A DNA stretch of 16,453 nucleotides from Oscillospiraceae bacterium (GTDB lineage: Bacteria > Bacillota > Clostridia > Oscillospirales > Oscillospiraceae), in contig JAEDFW010000030.1 in assembly GCA_016297855.1 (NCBI GenBank), forward strand, positions 1 through 16,453, read 5' to 3'. Numbering within the stretch: the first letter of the stretch is position 1; each line of letters begins with the position of its first letter. Below the pieces are notes generated by a model. That model ran no database searches, was not told the DNA's origin, and worked only from the letters and a program-made list of their open reading frames with translations. The position numbers and the translations under genes are program-made. Of this stretch, positions 1 through 6,677 are shown piece by piece.

Positions 1-40
1 ATATAGTTTACATGAAATGCGGCAGAATAACAAGTAGGAT

Positions 41-69
41 TTTACTTTTTGCCGCAGCTGCGGTATAAT
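41..69 (+). promoter_or_regulatory. Sigma-A-like promoter of the ymfF-ymfH-lgt operon
   Basis: A perfect -10 hexamer TATAAT lies at 64-69 and a -35 TTTACT (four of six consensus bases) at 41-46, with a 17-base spacer. Transcription would begin near base 76. The leader would then start with a GC hairpin formed by two CGGCCG copies (80-85 and 90-95, loop GGTG), followed by the ribosome binding site AAGGAAG at 104-110. The spacer holds a perfect palindrome, listed separately. Confidence 0.75.
52..63. promoter_or_regulatory. 12-bp palindrome in promoter spacer, candidate operator
   Basis: CCGCAGCTGCGG is a perfect 12-bp palindrome that abuts the -10 box and fills most of the -35/-10 spacer. A further TGCGG half-site lies at 18-22, giving an alternative inverted pair TGCGGCA (18-24) / TGCCGCA (50-56). 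A bound protein here would block RNA polymerase. The regulator is unknown and operator function is inferred only from symmetry and position. Confidence 0.4.
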
Positions 70-115
70 ATCAAAAAACCGGCCGGGTGCGGCCGATGCA
101 GACAAGGAAGAAATC

Positions 116-1381
116 ATGGAACAACGTCTTGAACTTCTGCCCGGCGTATGTTTGACGGCGGTGCAGACTGATAAGTTTAAAACGGGCTGCTTCAGCATCA
201 ATTTTCTGCGGCCCATGTGCCGGGAGGAGGCCTCCGGAAATGCACTCATCCCCAGCGTTCTGCTGCGCGGCAGCGAGCGATATCCCGATATTCCCAGCAT
301 TTCCGCGCGACTCGATGAGCTGTACGGTGCGAGCATGGGCACGCTCGTGCGCAAGAAGGGCGAAGTGCAGCTGGTGGGTTTCTTCGCCGATTTTATTGAG
401 GACGCGCTGGCAGGCGAGCCGGTATTTGAACCGATGCTGGAATTCGTGGCAGAGATCCTGCTGCACCCGCTGACAAAGGACGACTATTTTGTGCCGGAGC
501 TTGTCGAAGGCGAGAAGCGAAACCTCTGCAATGCCATTGCCGCGCGCATCAACGATAAGCGCAGCTACGCCTCATCTCAGCTCATAAAACTGATGTGCCC
601 GGACGAGCCATACGGCGTGCCGCGTCTTGGAGAACTGGAGGATGTACAGCGCGTGGACGCACAGCGCCTTTACGCGCATTACCGCAAGGTTCTGGCCGAA
701 TCACAAGCGGAACTGTTCTATATGGGACGCAAAGACCCGCAGGATGTGGCCGCGTGTTTAAAAAAGGTGCTGGCTGCTCTGCCGCGCGCGCAGGCATTTG
801 CGCAGGTCTGCACATTGCAGGGCGCTGCGCCGGAAACGCCGCGCGAGGTGCGCGCGCATCTGGACGTGACGCAGGGCAAGCTCGCCATCGGTCTTCGCAC
901 CGGCTGCACGGTGCGTGACGACGGCTATCCGGCACTTCTGATGCTCAACGCCATCTATGGCGGCGGAGTGACGAGCAAGCTCTTTCAGAATGTGCGCGAG
1001 CAGATGTCACTTTGCTACTACGCCGGTTCGTCGATTGAAAAGTTCAAGGGCGTGATGGTAGTTTCGGCTGGCGTTGAATTTGATCAGTATCAGAAGGCGA
1101 GGGATGAGATCCTGCGCCAGCTCGAGCTGTGCAGGAAAGGCGAGATCACGGACGACGAATTTGATGCGGCCAGACGGTATATCCTCTCCGAGCTGAAGCT
1201 TGCAAAGGACAGCCCAGGACGGTTGGACGATTTTTATATGGGGCAGGCCGTGGCGGGCTTAAGCGGCACGATGGACGATCTGGCCGGACGCATTGCGCGC
1301 GTGACAAAGCAGGATGTGGCCGACGCTGCGTGCAGGCTGCAGTTGGACACGATTTACTTTCTGGAGGGGCAGACTGCATGA
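116..1381 (+). CDS. ymfF: M16-fold peptidase-like protein YmfF (database name YfmF)
   Basis: This 421-residue protein belongs to the M16 (insulinase/pitrilysin-like) fold. It matches the YmfF type, which databases describe as an EF-P 5-aminopentanol modification-associated protein YfmF. The usual zinc motif HxxEH is absent: the equivalent region, residues 45-58, reads LIPSVLLRGSERYP, so it should be catalytically inactive. The typical two-lobed layout is visible, with an N-terminal half ending near residue 220 and a second M16 half containing the GGGVTSKLFQNVRE segment near residues 281-294. The start ATG has AAGGAAG at 104-110, five bases upstream. Its stop overlaps the ymfH start by four bases, fitting a heterodimer of a non-catalytic and a catalytic subunit, as in other M16B pairs. 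The cellular substrate is not established; the EF-P link comes from Bacillus naming and is weak evidence here. Confidence 0.85.
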   Translation: MEQRLELLPGVCLTAVQTDKFKTGCFSINFLRPMCREEASGNALIPSVLLRGSERYPDIPSISARLDELYGASMGTLVRKKGEVQLVGFFADFIEDALAGEPVFEPMLEFVAEILLHPLTKDDYFVPELVEGEKRNLCNAIAARINDKRSYASSQLIKLMCPDEPYGVPRLGELEDVQRVDAQRLYAHYRKVLAESQAELFYMGRKDPQDVAACLKKVLAALPRAQAFAQVCTLQGAAPETPREVRAHLDVTQGKLAIGLRTGCTVRDDGYPALLMLNAIYGGGVTSKLFQNVREQMSLCYYAGSSIEKFKGVMVVSAGVEFDQYQKARDEILRQLELCRKGEITDDEFDAARRYILSELKLAKDSPGRLDDFYMGQAVAGLSGTMDDLAGRIARVTKQDVADAACRLQLDTIYFLEGQTA

Positions 1382-2664
1382 TACGAAAAGACTTTCCCGC
1401 TGTGGGCGAGCATTATTTTGAAGAGTGCCTTCCGAACGGCCTGATGGTACGCGTGATCGAAAAACCGGGCTTTGCCAAGCGATATGCGTTTCTTGCCACG
1501 GATTTCGGCTCCATCGACTCCAGTTTCACATCACACGGTAAAAACTGCCGCGTGCCTGACGGCGTTGCGCACTATCTCGAGCACAAGATGTTCGACTTGC
1601 CCGGCGGCAATGCGATGGACCGTTTCGCCCAGACCGGCTGCGGCAACAACGCCTTTACCAGCTATGCGATGACAGTATATTATATCGAGTGCACCGACCG
1701 CTTTGAGGAGAATCTCAAAACGCTGTTGGAAATGGTCACGACGCCTTATTTTACGCCGGAAAGCGTGGAAAAAGAGCGAGGCATCATCGCACAGGAGATC
1801 AAAATGTACGCTGACAGCGCTGACAGCGTTGTGTATGAGAATCTGTTTTCCGCGGTGTTCCGCCATCATCCCGTCAGATGCTCTATTGCCGGCACGGTCG
1901 AGAGCATCGAGACAATCACGCCGGAGATTCTGTACGACTGCCATCGCGCGTTCTACACACCGGAAAATATGATGCTGTGCGTCATGGGCGACGTTGACGC
2001 GGCGCAGATCATCGCGCAGGCAAAGGCGCAGACACCTGATACCGCGCCCGCGCAGCTGCCGGTGCGCGACTATGGCCCTGCTGAGACGCTTTCGGTCGTG
2101 CAGCAGCGAGTCGAGGCGCGGATGGAGGTCTCCATGCCGTCATTTGCCGTCGGCTTTAAAACCAGACCGGCACCCTATGGACCGGAGCGGATGCGCCGCG
2201 AGCTGATCGGAGATTTTGCAGCCGAGATGCTGGCCGGCGAGTCGACGGCACTGTACGCAAAGCTGTATGACGAGGGACTGATCGACGCGGATTTTTCCAT
2301 TGGCTATGAACAGATCAAAGACGCCGCGCTGCTGGTCGCCTCCGGCGACAGCGACGATCCTGACGCGGTATCGAAGGCGCTTCTGGAGCAGGCGGCAAAG
2401 CTTGCAGATGAAGGTGTCGACCGCGCACATCTGCTGCGGCTGAAAAAATCGGAGCTGGGAAGACGCCTGCGCGGGCTTGACGGATTTGAGGGCACCTGCT
2501 ACCGCATGTGCGCGTCGTATTTTGACGGTGCGGAGTATTTTGACTATCCGGCCATGATCGAAGCAATCACACCGGAAGATGTGGAACTTTTTTTGCGTGA
2601 GACCGTCAAACCGGAACAGGCGGCGATCTCCATCATCTACCCGAAGGAAAAAAAGGAGGAATGA
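1378..2664 (+). CDS. ymfH: M16 family zinc peptidase YmfH (database name YfmH)
   Basis: This 428-residue M16 family metallopeptidase has an intact zinc-binding motif HYLEH at residues 65-69. Acidic residues about 64-71 positions later (E133, E140 in EKERGIIAQE) are candidates for the third zinc ligand. It is the catalytic partner expected for the upstream HxxEH-less protein. The chosen start, ATG at 1378, overlaps the previous stop (ATGA) and has GGAGGGG at 1363-1369, eight bases upstream. An in-frame ATG at 1330 would overlap ymfF by 52 bases and has no better support. Databases call this type EF-P 5-aminopentanol modification-associated protein YfmH, but a proteolytic substrate is unknown. 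The 3' end overlaps or abuts lgt, so the three genes form one translationally linked operon. Confidence 0.88.
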   Translation: MIRKDFPAVGEHYFEECLPNGLMVRVIEKPGFAKRYAFLATDFGSIDSSFTSHGKNCRVPDGVAHYLEHKMFDLPGGNAMDRFAQTGCGNNAFTSYAMTVYYIECTDRFEENLKTLLEMVTTPYFTPESVEKERGIIAQEIKMYADSADSVVYENLFSAVFRHHPVRCSIAGTVESIETITPEILYDCHRAFYTPENMMLCVMGDVDAAQIIAQAKAQTPDTAPAQLPVRDYGPAETLSVVQQRVEARMEVSMPSFAVGFKTRPAPYGPERMRRELIGDFAAEMLAGESTALYAKLYDEGLIDADFSIGYEQIKDAALLVASGDSDDPDAVSKALLEQAAKLADEGVDRAHLLRLKKSELGRRLRGLDGFEGTCYRMCASYFDGAEYFDYPAMIEAITPEDVELFLRETVKPEQAAISIIYPKEKKEE

Positions 2665-2666
2665 AC

Positions 2667-3554
2667 GTGTTTTTAACGTCGCCCATCACATTCCCCAATC
2701 TGGGGATCACGGTAGACCCGAATCCGGTCGCATTTACCGTGTTCGGCAAGGACATCTACTGGTATGGTATCATCATCGCCGTGGGCTTTGCGCTGGCGGT
2801 GGTGTATATGATGTCCCGGGCAAAGGACTATGGCGTGACCAGCGATGATACACTGGACCTCGTTCTGTGGACCGTGCCCGTTGGCGTCATCTGCGCCAGA
2901 CTCTACTACTGTATCTTCTATTGGGAGCTGTATGCGGACAACCCCATTTCCGTGCTTTACATCTGGGAAGGCGGACTTGCCATCTACGGCGCGGTGATCG
3001 GCGGCGCGATCACGGTGGTGGTCGTGAGCAAGGTCAAAAAGATCAAAACCGGTGTATTTCTTGATCTTGCCGCGATGGGTGTGCTCATCGGCCAGATCTT
3101 TGGCCGCTGGGGCAACTTCATGAACCGCGAGGCGCATGGCTGCGTGACCGACTCATTTTTCAAGATGGGTCTTACGGACGCGGCCGGGCAGGTGACGTAT
3201 TACCATCCGACGTTTTTGTATGAGTCGGTGTGGAATCTCATCGGCTTTGTCTGCATCCATTTCCTGTCGAAAAAGAAGCGGAAATTTGATGGAGAGATGT
3301 TCTTGCTCTACGTCGGCTGGTATGGCCTTGGCCGAGCATGGATCGAGGGTTTGCGCACAGACAGCCTGATGCTGTTTTCCACCGGTATTCGTGTGAGCCA
3401 GCTGGTGGCGATCGTTTCGTTTGTTGCCGCCGCAGCGATTCTGGCGTATGTGCTGCTGAAAAAGAAGCCGGATCCTGCTGATCTTCTTGTTAATGTCCGC
3501 GCACGTCAGGCAGCAGAAGCCGCCGAACAGACAAAGGAAAGTGACAAATTGTAA
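2667..3554 (+). CDS. lgt: Prolipoprotein diacylglyceryl transferase
   Basis: Lgt transfers diacylglyceryl from phosphatidylglycerol to the lipobox cysteine of prolipoproteins in the cytoplasmic membrane, the first step of lipoprotein maturation. The protein is polytopic, with about seven hydrophobic segments. It carries the family segments WEGGLAIYGAVIGG and the signature GRWGNFMNREAHG (GRxGNFxNxExxG). The position of the E. coli catalytic histidine in the first segment is tyrosine, as is usual in Firmicutes. GTG at 2667 is preferred as the start because GGAGG at 2655-2659 sits seven bases upstream of it. The in-frame ATG at 2661, which overlaps the ymfH stop, would have only one base of spacing. 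Length is 295 residues from GTG or 297 from ATG. The C-terminal 30 residues form a charged, alanine-rich cytoplasmic tail beyond the usual core. Confidence 0.95.
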   Translation: MFLTSPITFPNLGITVDPNPVAFTVFGKDIYWYGIIIAVGFALAVVYMMSRAKDYGVTSDDTLDLVLWTVPVGVICARLYYCIFYWELYADNPISVLYIWEGGLAIYGAVIGGAITVVVVSKVKKIKTGVFLDLAAMGVLIGQIFGRWGNFMNREAHGCVTDSFFKMGLTDAAGQVTYYHPTFLYESVWNLIGFVCIHFLSKKKRKFDGEMFLLYVGWYGLGRAWIEGLRTDSLMLFSTGIRVSQLVAIVSFVAAAAILAYVLLKKKPDPADLLVNVRARQAAEAAEQTKESDKL

Positions 3555-3562
3555 ACAATTTG
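3545..3562. repeat. AT-rich inverted repeat across the lgt stop codon
   Basis: CAAATTGT (3545-3552) and ACAATTTG (3555-3562) are perfect 8-base inverted arms around AA, and they include the lgt stop TAA (3552-3554). There is no T-tract and the stem would be weak as RNA, so a protein site for the promoter 20 bases downstream is as likely as a terminator. Function is unknown. Confidence 0.35.
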
Positions 3563-3582
3563 CAAAAAACTGCAGAATTCTC

Positions 3583-3610
3583 TTCCAAGGCCGGAATTTT
3601 GTGGTATGAT
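3583..3610 (+). promoter_or_regulatory. Extended -10 promoter of the small coiled-coil gene
   Basis: TGGTATGAT (3602-3610) is an extended -10 element with hexamer TATGAT at 3605-3610. The -35 is poor (TTCCAA, 3583-3588, 16-base spacer), which is common where TGn is present. The gene's ribosome binding site AAAGGAG follows at 3631-3637. Confidence 0.55.
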
Positions 3611-3644
3611 AACAAAAGAATGTACGTTTGAAAGGAGTACTACC

Positions 3645-4070
3645 ATGAGTTTCTCTGAGAATCTGGAAAATGCCCGTAATTTTGCTGTGAACGCCGCGCA
3701 GACGGCTGCGCAGAAAGCCAAGGTGCTGGCGGCCATCGCCAAAGCGAACGTCACCATCTACGCCGAAGAGGATAAGATCAGAAAGGCGGAGCTGCAGCTG
3801 GGCAAGCTCTATTACCGCGACTTCGCCGTGGGCGAGGAAATGGACAGCGCCGAGTATCTGCCCTGGTGTGAGAAGATCAGCGAATCCAAGAAGCTCATCG
3901 CTGAGCTGAAGGACTCGATCGACGACATGAAGGCCGAGATGGCAGGCGACGCAGACGTGGAGGCGGCTGCCGATGAGACCGGCGAGGAAGCGCCGAAGCC
4001 AGAAGAAGCGAAGCCGGAAGAACCGGTCGTGATTGAACTTTCCGGCGAGGACGAGCCGAAGGCGGAATAA
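3645..4070 (+). CDS. Small acidic coiled-coil protein of unknown function
   Basis: This is a 141-residue soluble protein. Residues 1-35 are alanine-rich and amphipathic, with no signal peptide. Residues 36-100 are rich in charged heptad-like helices broken by a short YLPW segment. Residues 101-141 form an acidic, proline-rich tail with KPEEAKPEEP-type repeats. The helical part resembles the N-terminal region of clostridial proteins that end in a zinc ribbon, but no CxxC pairs exist here, so if related it has lost that module. ATG at 3645 is chosen because AAAGGAG (3631-3637) lies seven bases upstream; the in-frame ATG at 3606 lies within the -10 box and cannot be used. It has its own promoter and a strong hairpin terminator, so it is a single-gene unit. 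I do not recognise a function. Confidence 0.8.
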   Translation: MSFSENLENARNFAVNAAQTAAQKAKVLAAIAKANVTIYAEEDKIRKAELQLGKLYYRDFAVGEEMDSAEYLPWCEKISESKKLIAELKDSIDDMKAEMAGDADVEAAADETGEEAPKPEEAKPEEPVVIELSGEDEPKAE

Positions 4071-4085
4071 TCGCAGAATCATGTT

Positions 4086-4120
4086 GCGGACGCGGCAGTT
4101 TTGCCGCGTCCGCGTTTTCT
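4086..4120 (+). terminator. Rho-independent terminator after the coiled-coil gene
   Basis: GCGGACGCGGCA (4086-4097) pairs perfectly over 12 bases with TGCCGCGTCCGC (4102-4113) around a GTTT loop. GTTTTCT follows. The stem is very strong and GC-rich; the T-run is short. Confidence 0.8.
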
Positions 4121-4162
4121 GTCTGTCGGATACTGTCAAAAAGTGTCCAAACGGAGTCATTT

Positions 4163-4192
4163 TTGCACAAGAATGATGCCACATGGTATCAT
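4163..4192 (+). promoter_or_regulatory. Promoter of the XRE-comEC operon
   Basis: A -35 TTGCAC at 4163-4168 and an extended -10 TGGTATCAT (hexamer 4187-4192) are separated by an 18-base spacer. The start of transcription would fall near 4199, leaving a leader of only about ten bases with a weak GGTGAT ribosome site before the ATG at 4209. The promoter is almost entirely covered by the inverted repeat at 4166-4199. Confidence 0.6.
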
Positions 4193-4199
4193 TCTTGTG
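4166..4199. promoter_or_regulatory. 34-bp inverted repeat, probable operator of the XRE repressor
   Basis: CACAAGAATGAT (4166-4177) and ATCATTCTTGTG (4188-4199) are perfect 12-base inverted arms. After one mismatch the symmetry resumes inside (CCA 4179-4181 with TGG 4184-4186). The repeat runs from the -35 box through the -10 box to the predicted transcription start, the placement expected for negative autoregulation by the helix-turn-helix protein encoded ten bases downstream. Binding is inferred. Confidence 0.6.
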
Positions 4200-4208
4200 G
4201 TGATTACA

Positions 4209-4415
4209 ATGTATTTTCCAAGACTCCGGGACAGCCGCGAGGATGCGGACAAAACACAGCAGCAGATCGCGGACTATCTGAACATGCAGCGCAGCGTCTA
4301 CCGCCGCTATGAGCTGGGCGAGCGGGAAATCCCTGTTTGGGCGCTCATCAAGCTGGCGGAATACTATCATGTGACAACCGACTATCTGCTGGGACTGAGT
4401 ACAAAGGCACAATGA
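4209..4415 (+). CDS. Small XRE-family helix-turn-helix regulator
   Basis: This 68-residue protein consists almost only of a Cro/C1-type HTH domain. It shows DKTQQQIADYLNMQRSVYRRYELGER, the helix 2-turn-recognition helix with its tyrosine and YELGER ending, followed by the IKLAEYYHVTTDYLLG tail typical of HTH_3. It likely binds DNA as a dimer, and there is no separate sensing domain. ATG at 4209 is chosen because the domain begins there and the promoter's predicted start (about 4199) excludes longer forms; in-frame GTG codons at 4197 and 4200 lie at the transcript end. It overlaps comEC by the ATGA at 4412-4415, so it is the first gene of the comEC operon. Its promoter carries a long palindrome, which suggests it represses itself and the operon. 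Confidence 0.85.
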   Translation: MYFPRLRDSREDADKTQQQIADYLNMQRSVYRRYELGEREIPVWALIKLAEYYHVTTDYLLGLSTKAQ

Positions 4416-6673
4416 GAAAGCTGTGCATCTTTGCAGGCGGCTTTGCAGCGGCCGTCGTGGGCTGCGTGCTGCTGCGGATGGGCAGTGCAGCATGGCTTGC
4501 GGGCGCGATTTTCGCGGCTGTCAGCCTTGGCGCGTTCTTTTTGCGCGGAAACCTGGCACGGCGTGCGGCAATCTGCTGTCTGGGGCTGGGCGTGGGGCTT
4601 TTATGGTATGCGGGCTACTCGGCGCTGTTTCTGCAGCCGGCCATACGCGCGGACGGACAGACGATGCACGTCTGCGCGATTGCGGCGGACGATCCGGCGC
4701 CCACGCGCTACGGGACATCGGTTCCGGCCGAGATCACGCTTGAGGGCAGGCGTTATGACGCGCTCATCTTTCTGCGTGAGGAAGCGCCAGAGATCCGCCC
4801 GGGCGATACGCTTCAGCTGGATGCGGAGCTGGCGCTGACAAACGCGGAATGGAATACGGACAGCATATACCTTCGCTCGCGCGGCGTGATGCTGGTGGCG
4901 AAGGCGCGTTCGGCGGCTGCCATTACGCCCGGCGGCGTGATACCTGTGCGGATGATCCCGGCGTACTGCGCGCACGCGCTGCGGCAGAAGATTGCAGCAC
5001 TGTTTCCTGACGATACCGCAGGATTTGTCACGGCACTTCTGACCGGCAGGCGTTCGGAACTGGACACTGGCGATCAGTCTGCGCTGAGCATTGCGGGCAT
5101 CTACCATATCGTGGCGGTGTCCGGTATGCATGTTTCGATTTTATTGGGCATGATCGTGATCCTGTGCGGCACCAAACGGCGGCTGGCTGCGGGGATCGGC
5201 GTGCCGGTTGTGCTATTTTTCGTGCTGATGACGGGCGCGCCTGCTTCGGCGGTGCGCGCGGGTTGTATGCAGGCGCTTCTGCTGCTCGCGCCGCTTGCGA
5301 GACGGGAAAACGACATGCCAACGTCTATCATGGCAGCACTGACGCTGCTGCTGGCGGCCAATCCGTGGTCGGCGATGGATATCGGCTTGCAGATGTCGTT
5401 TACCTCGATCACGGGAATTTTGCTCTTTTCCGGGCCGATTTACCGGAGAATTGCCGAAGTGAGATGGCTGCGGCATACCCTGTGGAAACAAACGTCGCTT
5501 TCTTGGGTGGCGCGGACGATGATTTCATCCTTTGCCTGTTCCATTGGCTCGATGGCGCTTTCCCTGCCGCTGTCTGCGGTGTGTTTTCAGATGGTATCGC
5601 TCACGGCGCCTGTTGCAAATATGCTGTGTCTGTGGGCGGTGACGCTTGTGTTCACGGCTACGGTCGTGATCTGTCTGGCAAGCTTTGCGCTGGGGCCTCT
5701 GATGCTTGGCCCGGCATGGCTTGTCTCGTGGCTGGTTCGGTATATTCTCGTCGTGTGCGGAGCGATCAGCCGCATTCCATGTGCGGCGGTGTATCTGCTG
5801 AACGGGTATATGTGGGTGCTGGCGGCACTGTTCTACGCGGCAGTTCTTCTGCTCGCGCTCCGGCCAAAGGCCGAGGGTAAGCGCATTGCTGCAGCCGGTC
5901 TCGCGCTTGGCTTTGCCGCGGTACTTACGCTTGCTTATCTTGATTACCACCTGCCCGATTTTACGTTCACGGCGCTGGACGTAGGGCAGGGACAGTGCCT
6001 GATTTACAACTGCGGCACGCAGACCTGCGTGATTGACTGCGGCGGTGAAGATGACAGCGGCGAGCTTGCCGCACGCTTTTTGCAGTCGTATGGAGAATAC
6101 CGCGTGGAAGCGCTGGTTGTGACGCATTTTGACGCAGACCACGCAGACGGCGTCAGCCAGCTTTTGCGCCGGATCCGCGTGGACACGCTGTATCTGCCCG
6201 ATACAGACGACTCGTCCGGCCTGCGCGCGGCCATTGAGGCGCAGGCAGAGCAGAACGGATGTGAGATGATTTATCTCTGTGAGGACATGGCACTTTCGCT
6301 CGGGGAAGCAGAATTGCAGATTTTTGCGCCGGTTTCCGGGGAATCGGGCAACGATGGCGGACTTTCATGCTTGGCATCGAGCGGGAAATATGATATTCTG
6401 ATAACTGGCGATATGACGCAGATGGCGGAACTGCGGCTGCTGTCTTTACATGAGCTGCCTGATATCGAACTGCTTGTGGCGGGCCATCATGGCGCAAGAA
6501 CCTCCACCAGCGAGGCATTATTGCAGCGCACGCGGCCGGAAACCGTGCTCATCTCGGTGGGCGGGGATAATACCTTCGGCCATCCCGCGCCCGAAACGCT
6601 TGCGCGCATCCGCGCATACGGCGCTGCCGTCTATCGCACGGACGAAAACGGAACGATTACCATCAGAGGGTGA
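4412..6673 (+). CDS. comEC: ComEC/Rec2 DNA internalization channel
   Basis: ComEC forms the cytoplasmic-membrane channel that brings single-stranded DNA into the cell during transformation. The 753-residue protein has the complete family layout. Hydrophobic helices lie near residues 5-75, followed by an extracellular DUF4131/OB-like region (about 80-175). The polytopic Competence domain carries the conserved HIVAVSGMHVSIL at 232-244. A C-terminal metallo-beta-lactamase-like domain follows, with DVGQGQ, THFDADHADG at 571-580 and GHHGA at 691-695. The metal-site residues are intact, so the nuclease-like domain could be active. The start ATG overlaps the XRE stop (ATGA), so translation is coupled to the regulator. 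The stop lies four bases before holA. Late comEA/comG genes are not in this window, so competence itself cannot be judged. Confidence 0.93.
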   Translation: MRKLCIFAGGFAAAVVGCVLLRMGSAAWLAGAIFAAVSLGAFFLRGNLARRAAICCLGLGVGLLWYAGYSALFLQPAIRADGQTMHVCAIAADDPAPTRYGTSVPAEITLEGRRYDALIFLREEAPEIRPGDTLQLDAELALTNAEWNTDSIYLRSRGVMLVAKARSAAAITPGGVIPVRMIPAYCAHALRQKIAALFPDDTAGFVTALLTGRRSELDTGDQSALSIAGIYHIVAVSGMHVSILLGMIVILCGTKRRLAAGIGVPVVLFFVLMTGAPASAVRAGCMQALLLLAPLARRENDMPTSIMAALTLLLAANPWSAMDIGLQMSFTSITGILLFSGPIYRRIAEVRWLRHTLWKQTSLSWVARTMISSFACSIGSMALSLPLSAVCFQMVSLTAPVANMLCLWAVTLVFTATVVICLASFALGPLMLGPAWLVSWLVRYILVVCGAISRIPCAAVYLLNGYMWVLAALFYAAVLLLALRPKAEGKRIAAAGLALGFAAVLTLAYLDYHLPDFTFTALDVGQGQCLIYNCGTQTCVIDCGGEDDSGELAARFLQSYGEYRVEALVVTHFDADHADGVSQLLRRIRVDTLYLPDTDDSSGLRAAIEAQAEQNGCEMIYLCEDMALSLGEAELQIFAPVSGESGNDGGLSCLASSGKYDILITGDMTQMAELRLLSLHELPDIELLVAGHHGARTSTSEALLQRTRPETVLISVGGDNTFGHPAPETLARIRAYGAAVYRTDENGTITIRG

Positions 6674-6677
6674 AGCA

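Noticed and set aside
1330..1377. Longer start for ymfH at ATG 1330
   Set aside because: It would overlap ymfF by 52 bases, while ATG 1378 has GGAGGGG at correct spacing and the usual ATGA overlap.
4101..4208. N-terminal extension of the XRE protein from ATG 4101
   Set aside because: It would start inside the terminator hairpin and be translated through the promoter and operator; the HTH domain begins at 4209.
3153..4493. 446-codon open frame on the minus strand across lgt, the coiled-coil gene and the XRE gene
   Set aside because: It runs antisense through two or three well-supported genes, their promoters and a terminator. Its composition (rich in Arg, His, Leu, Cys) is typical of an antisense shadow in GC-rich DNA, and no domain is recognisable.
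5164..5880. 238-codon plus-strand frame inside comEC
   Set aside because: It is a +1-type shadow of the conserved Competence domain, alanine/glycine/cysteine-rich, with no start signals.
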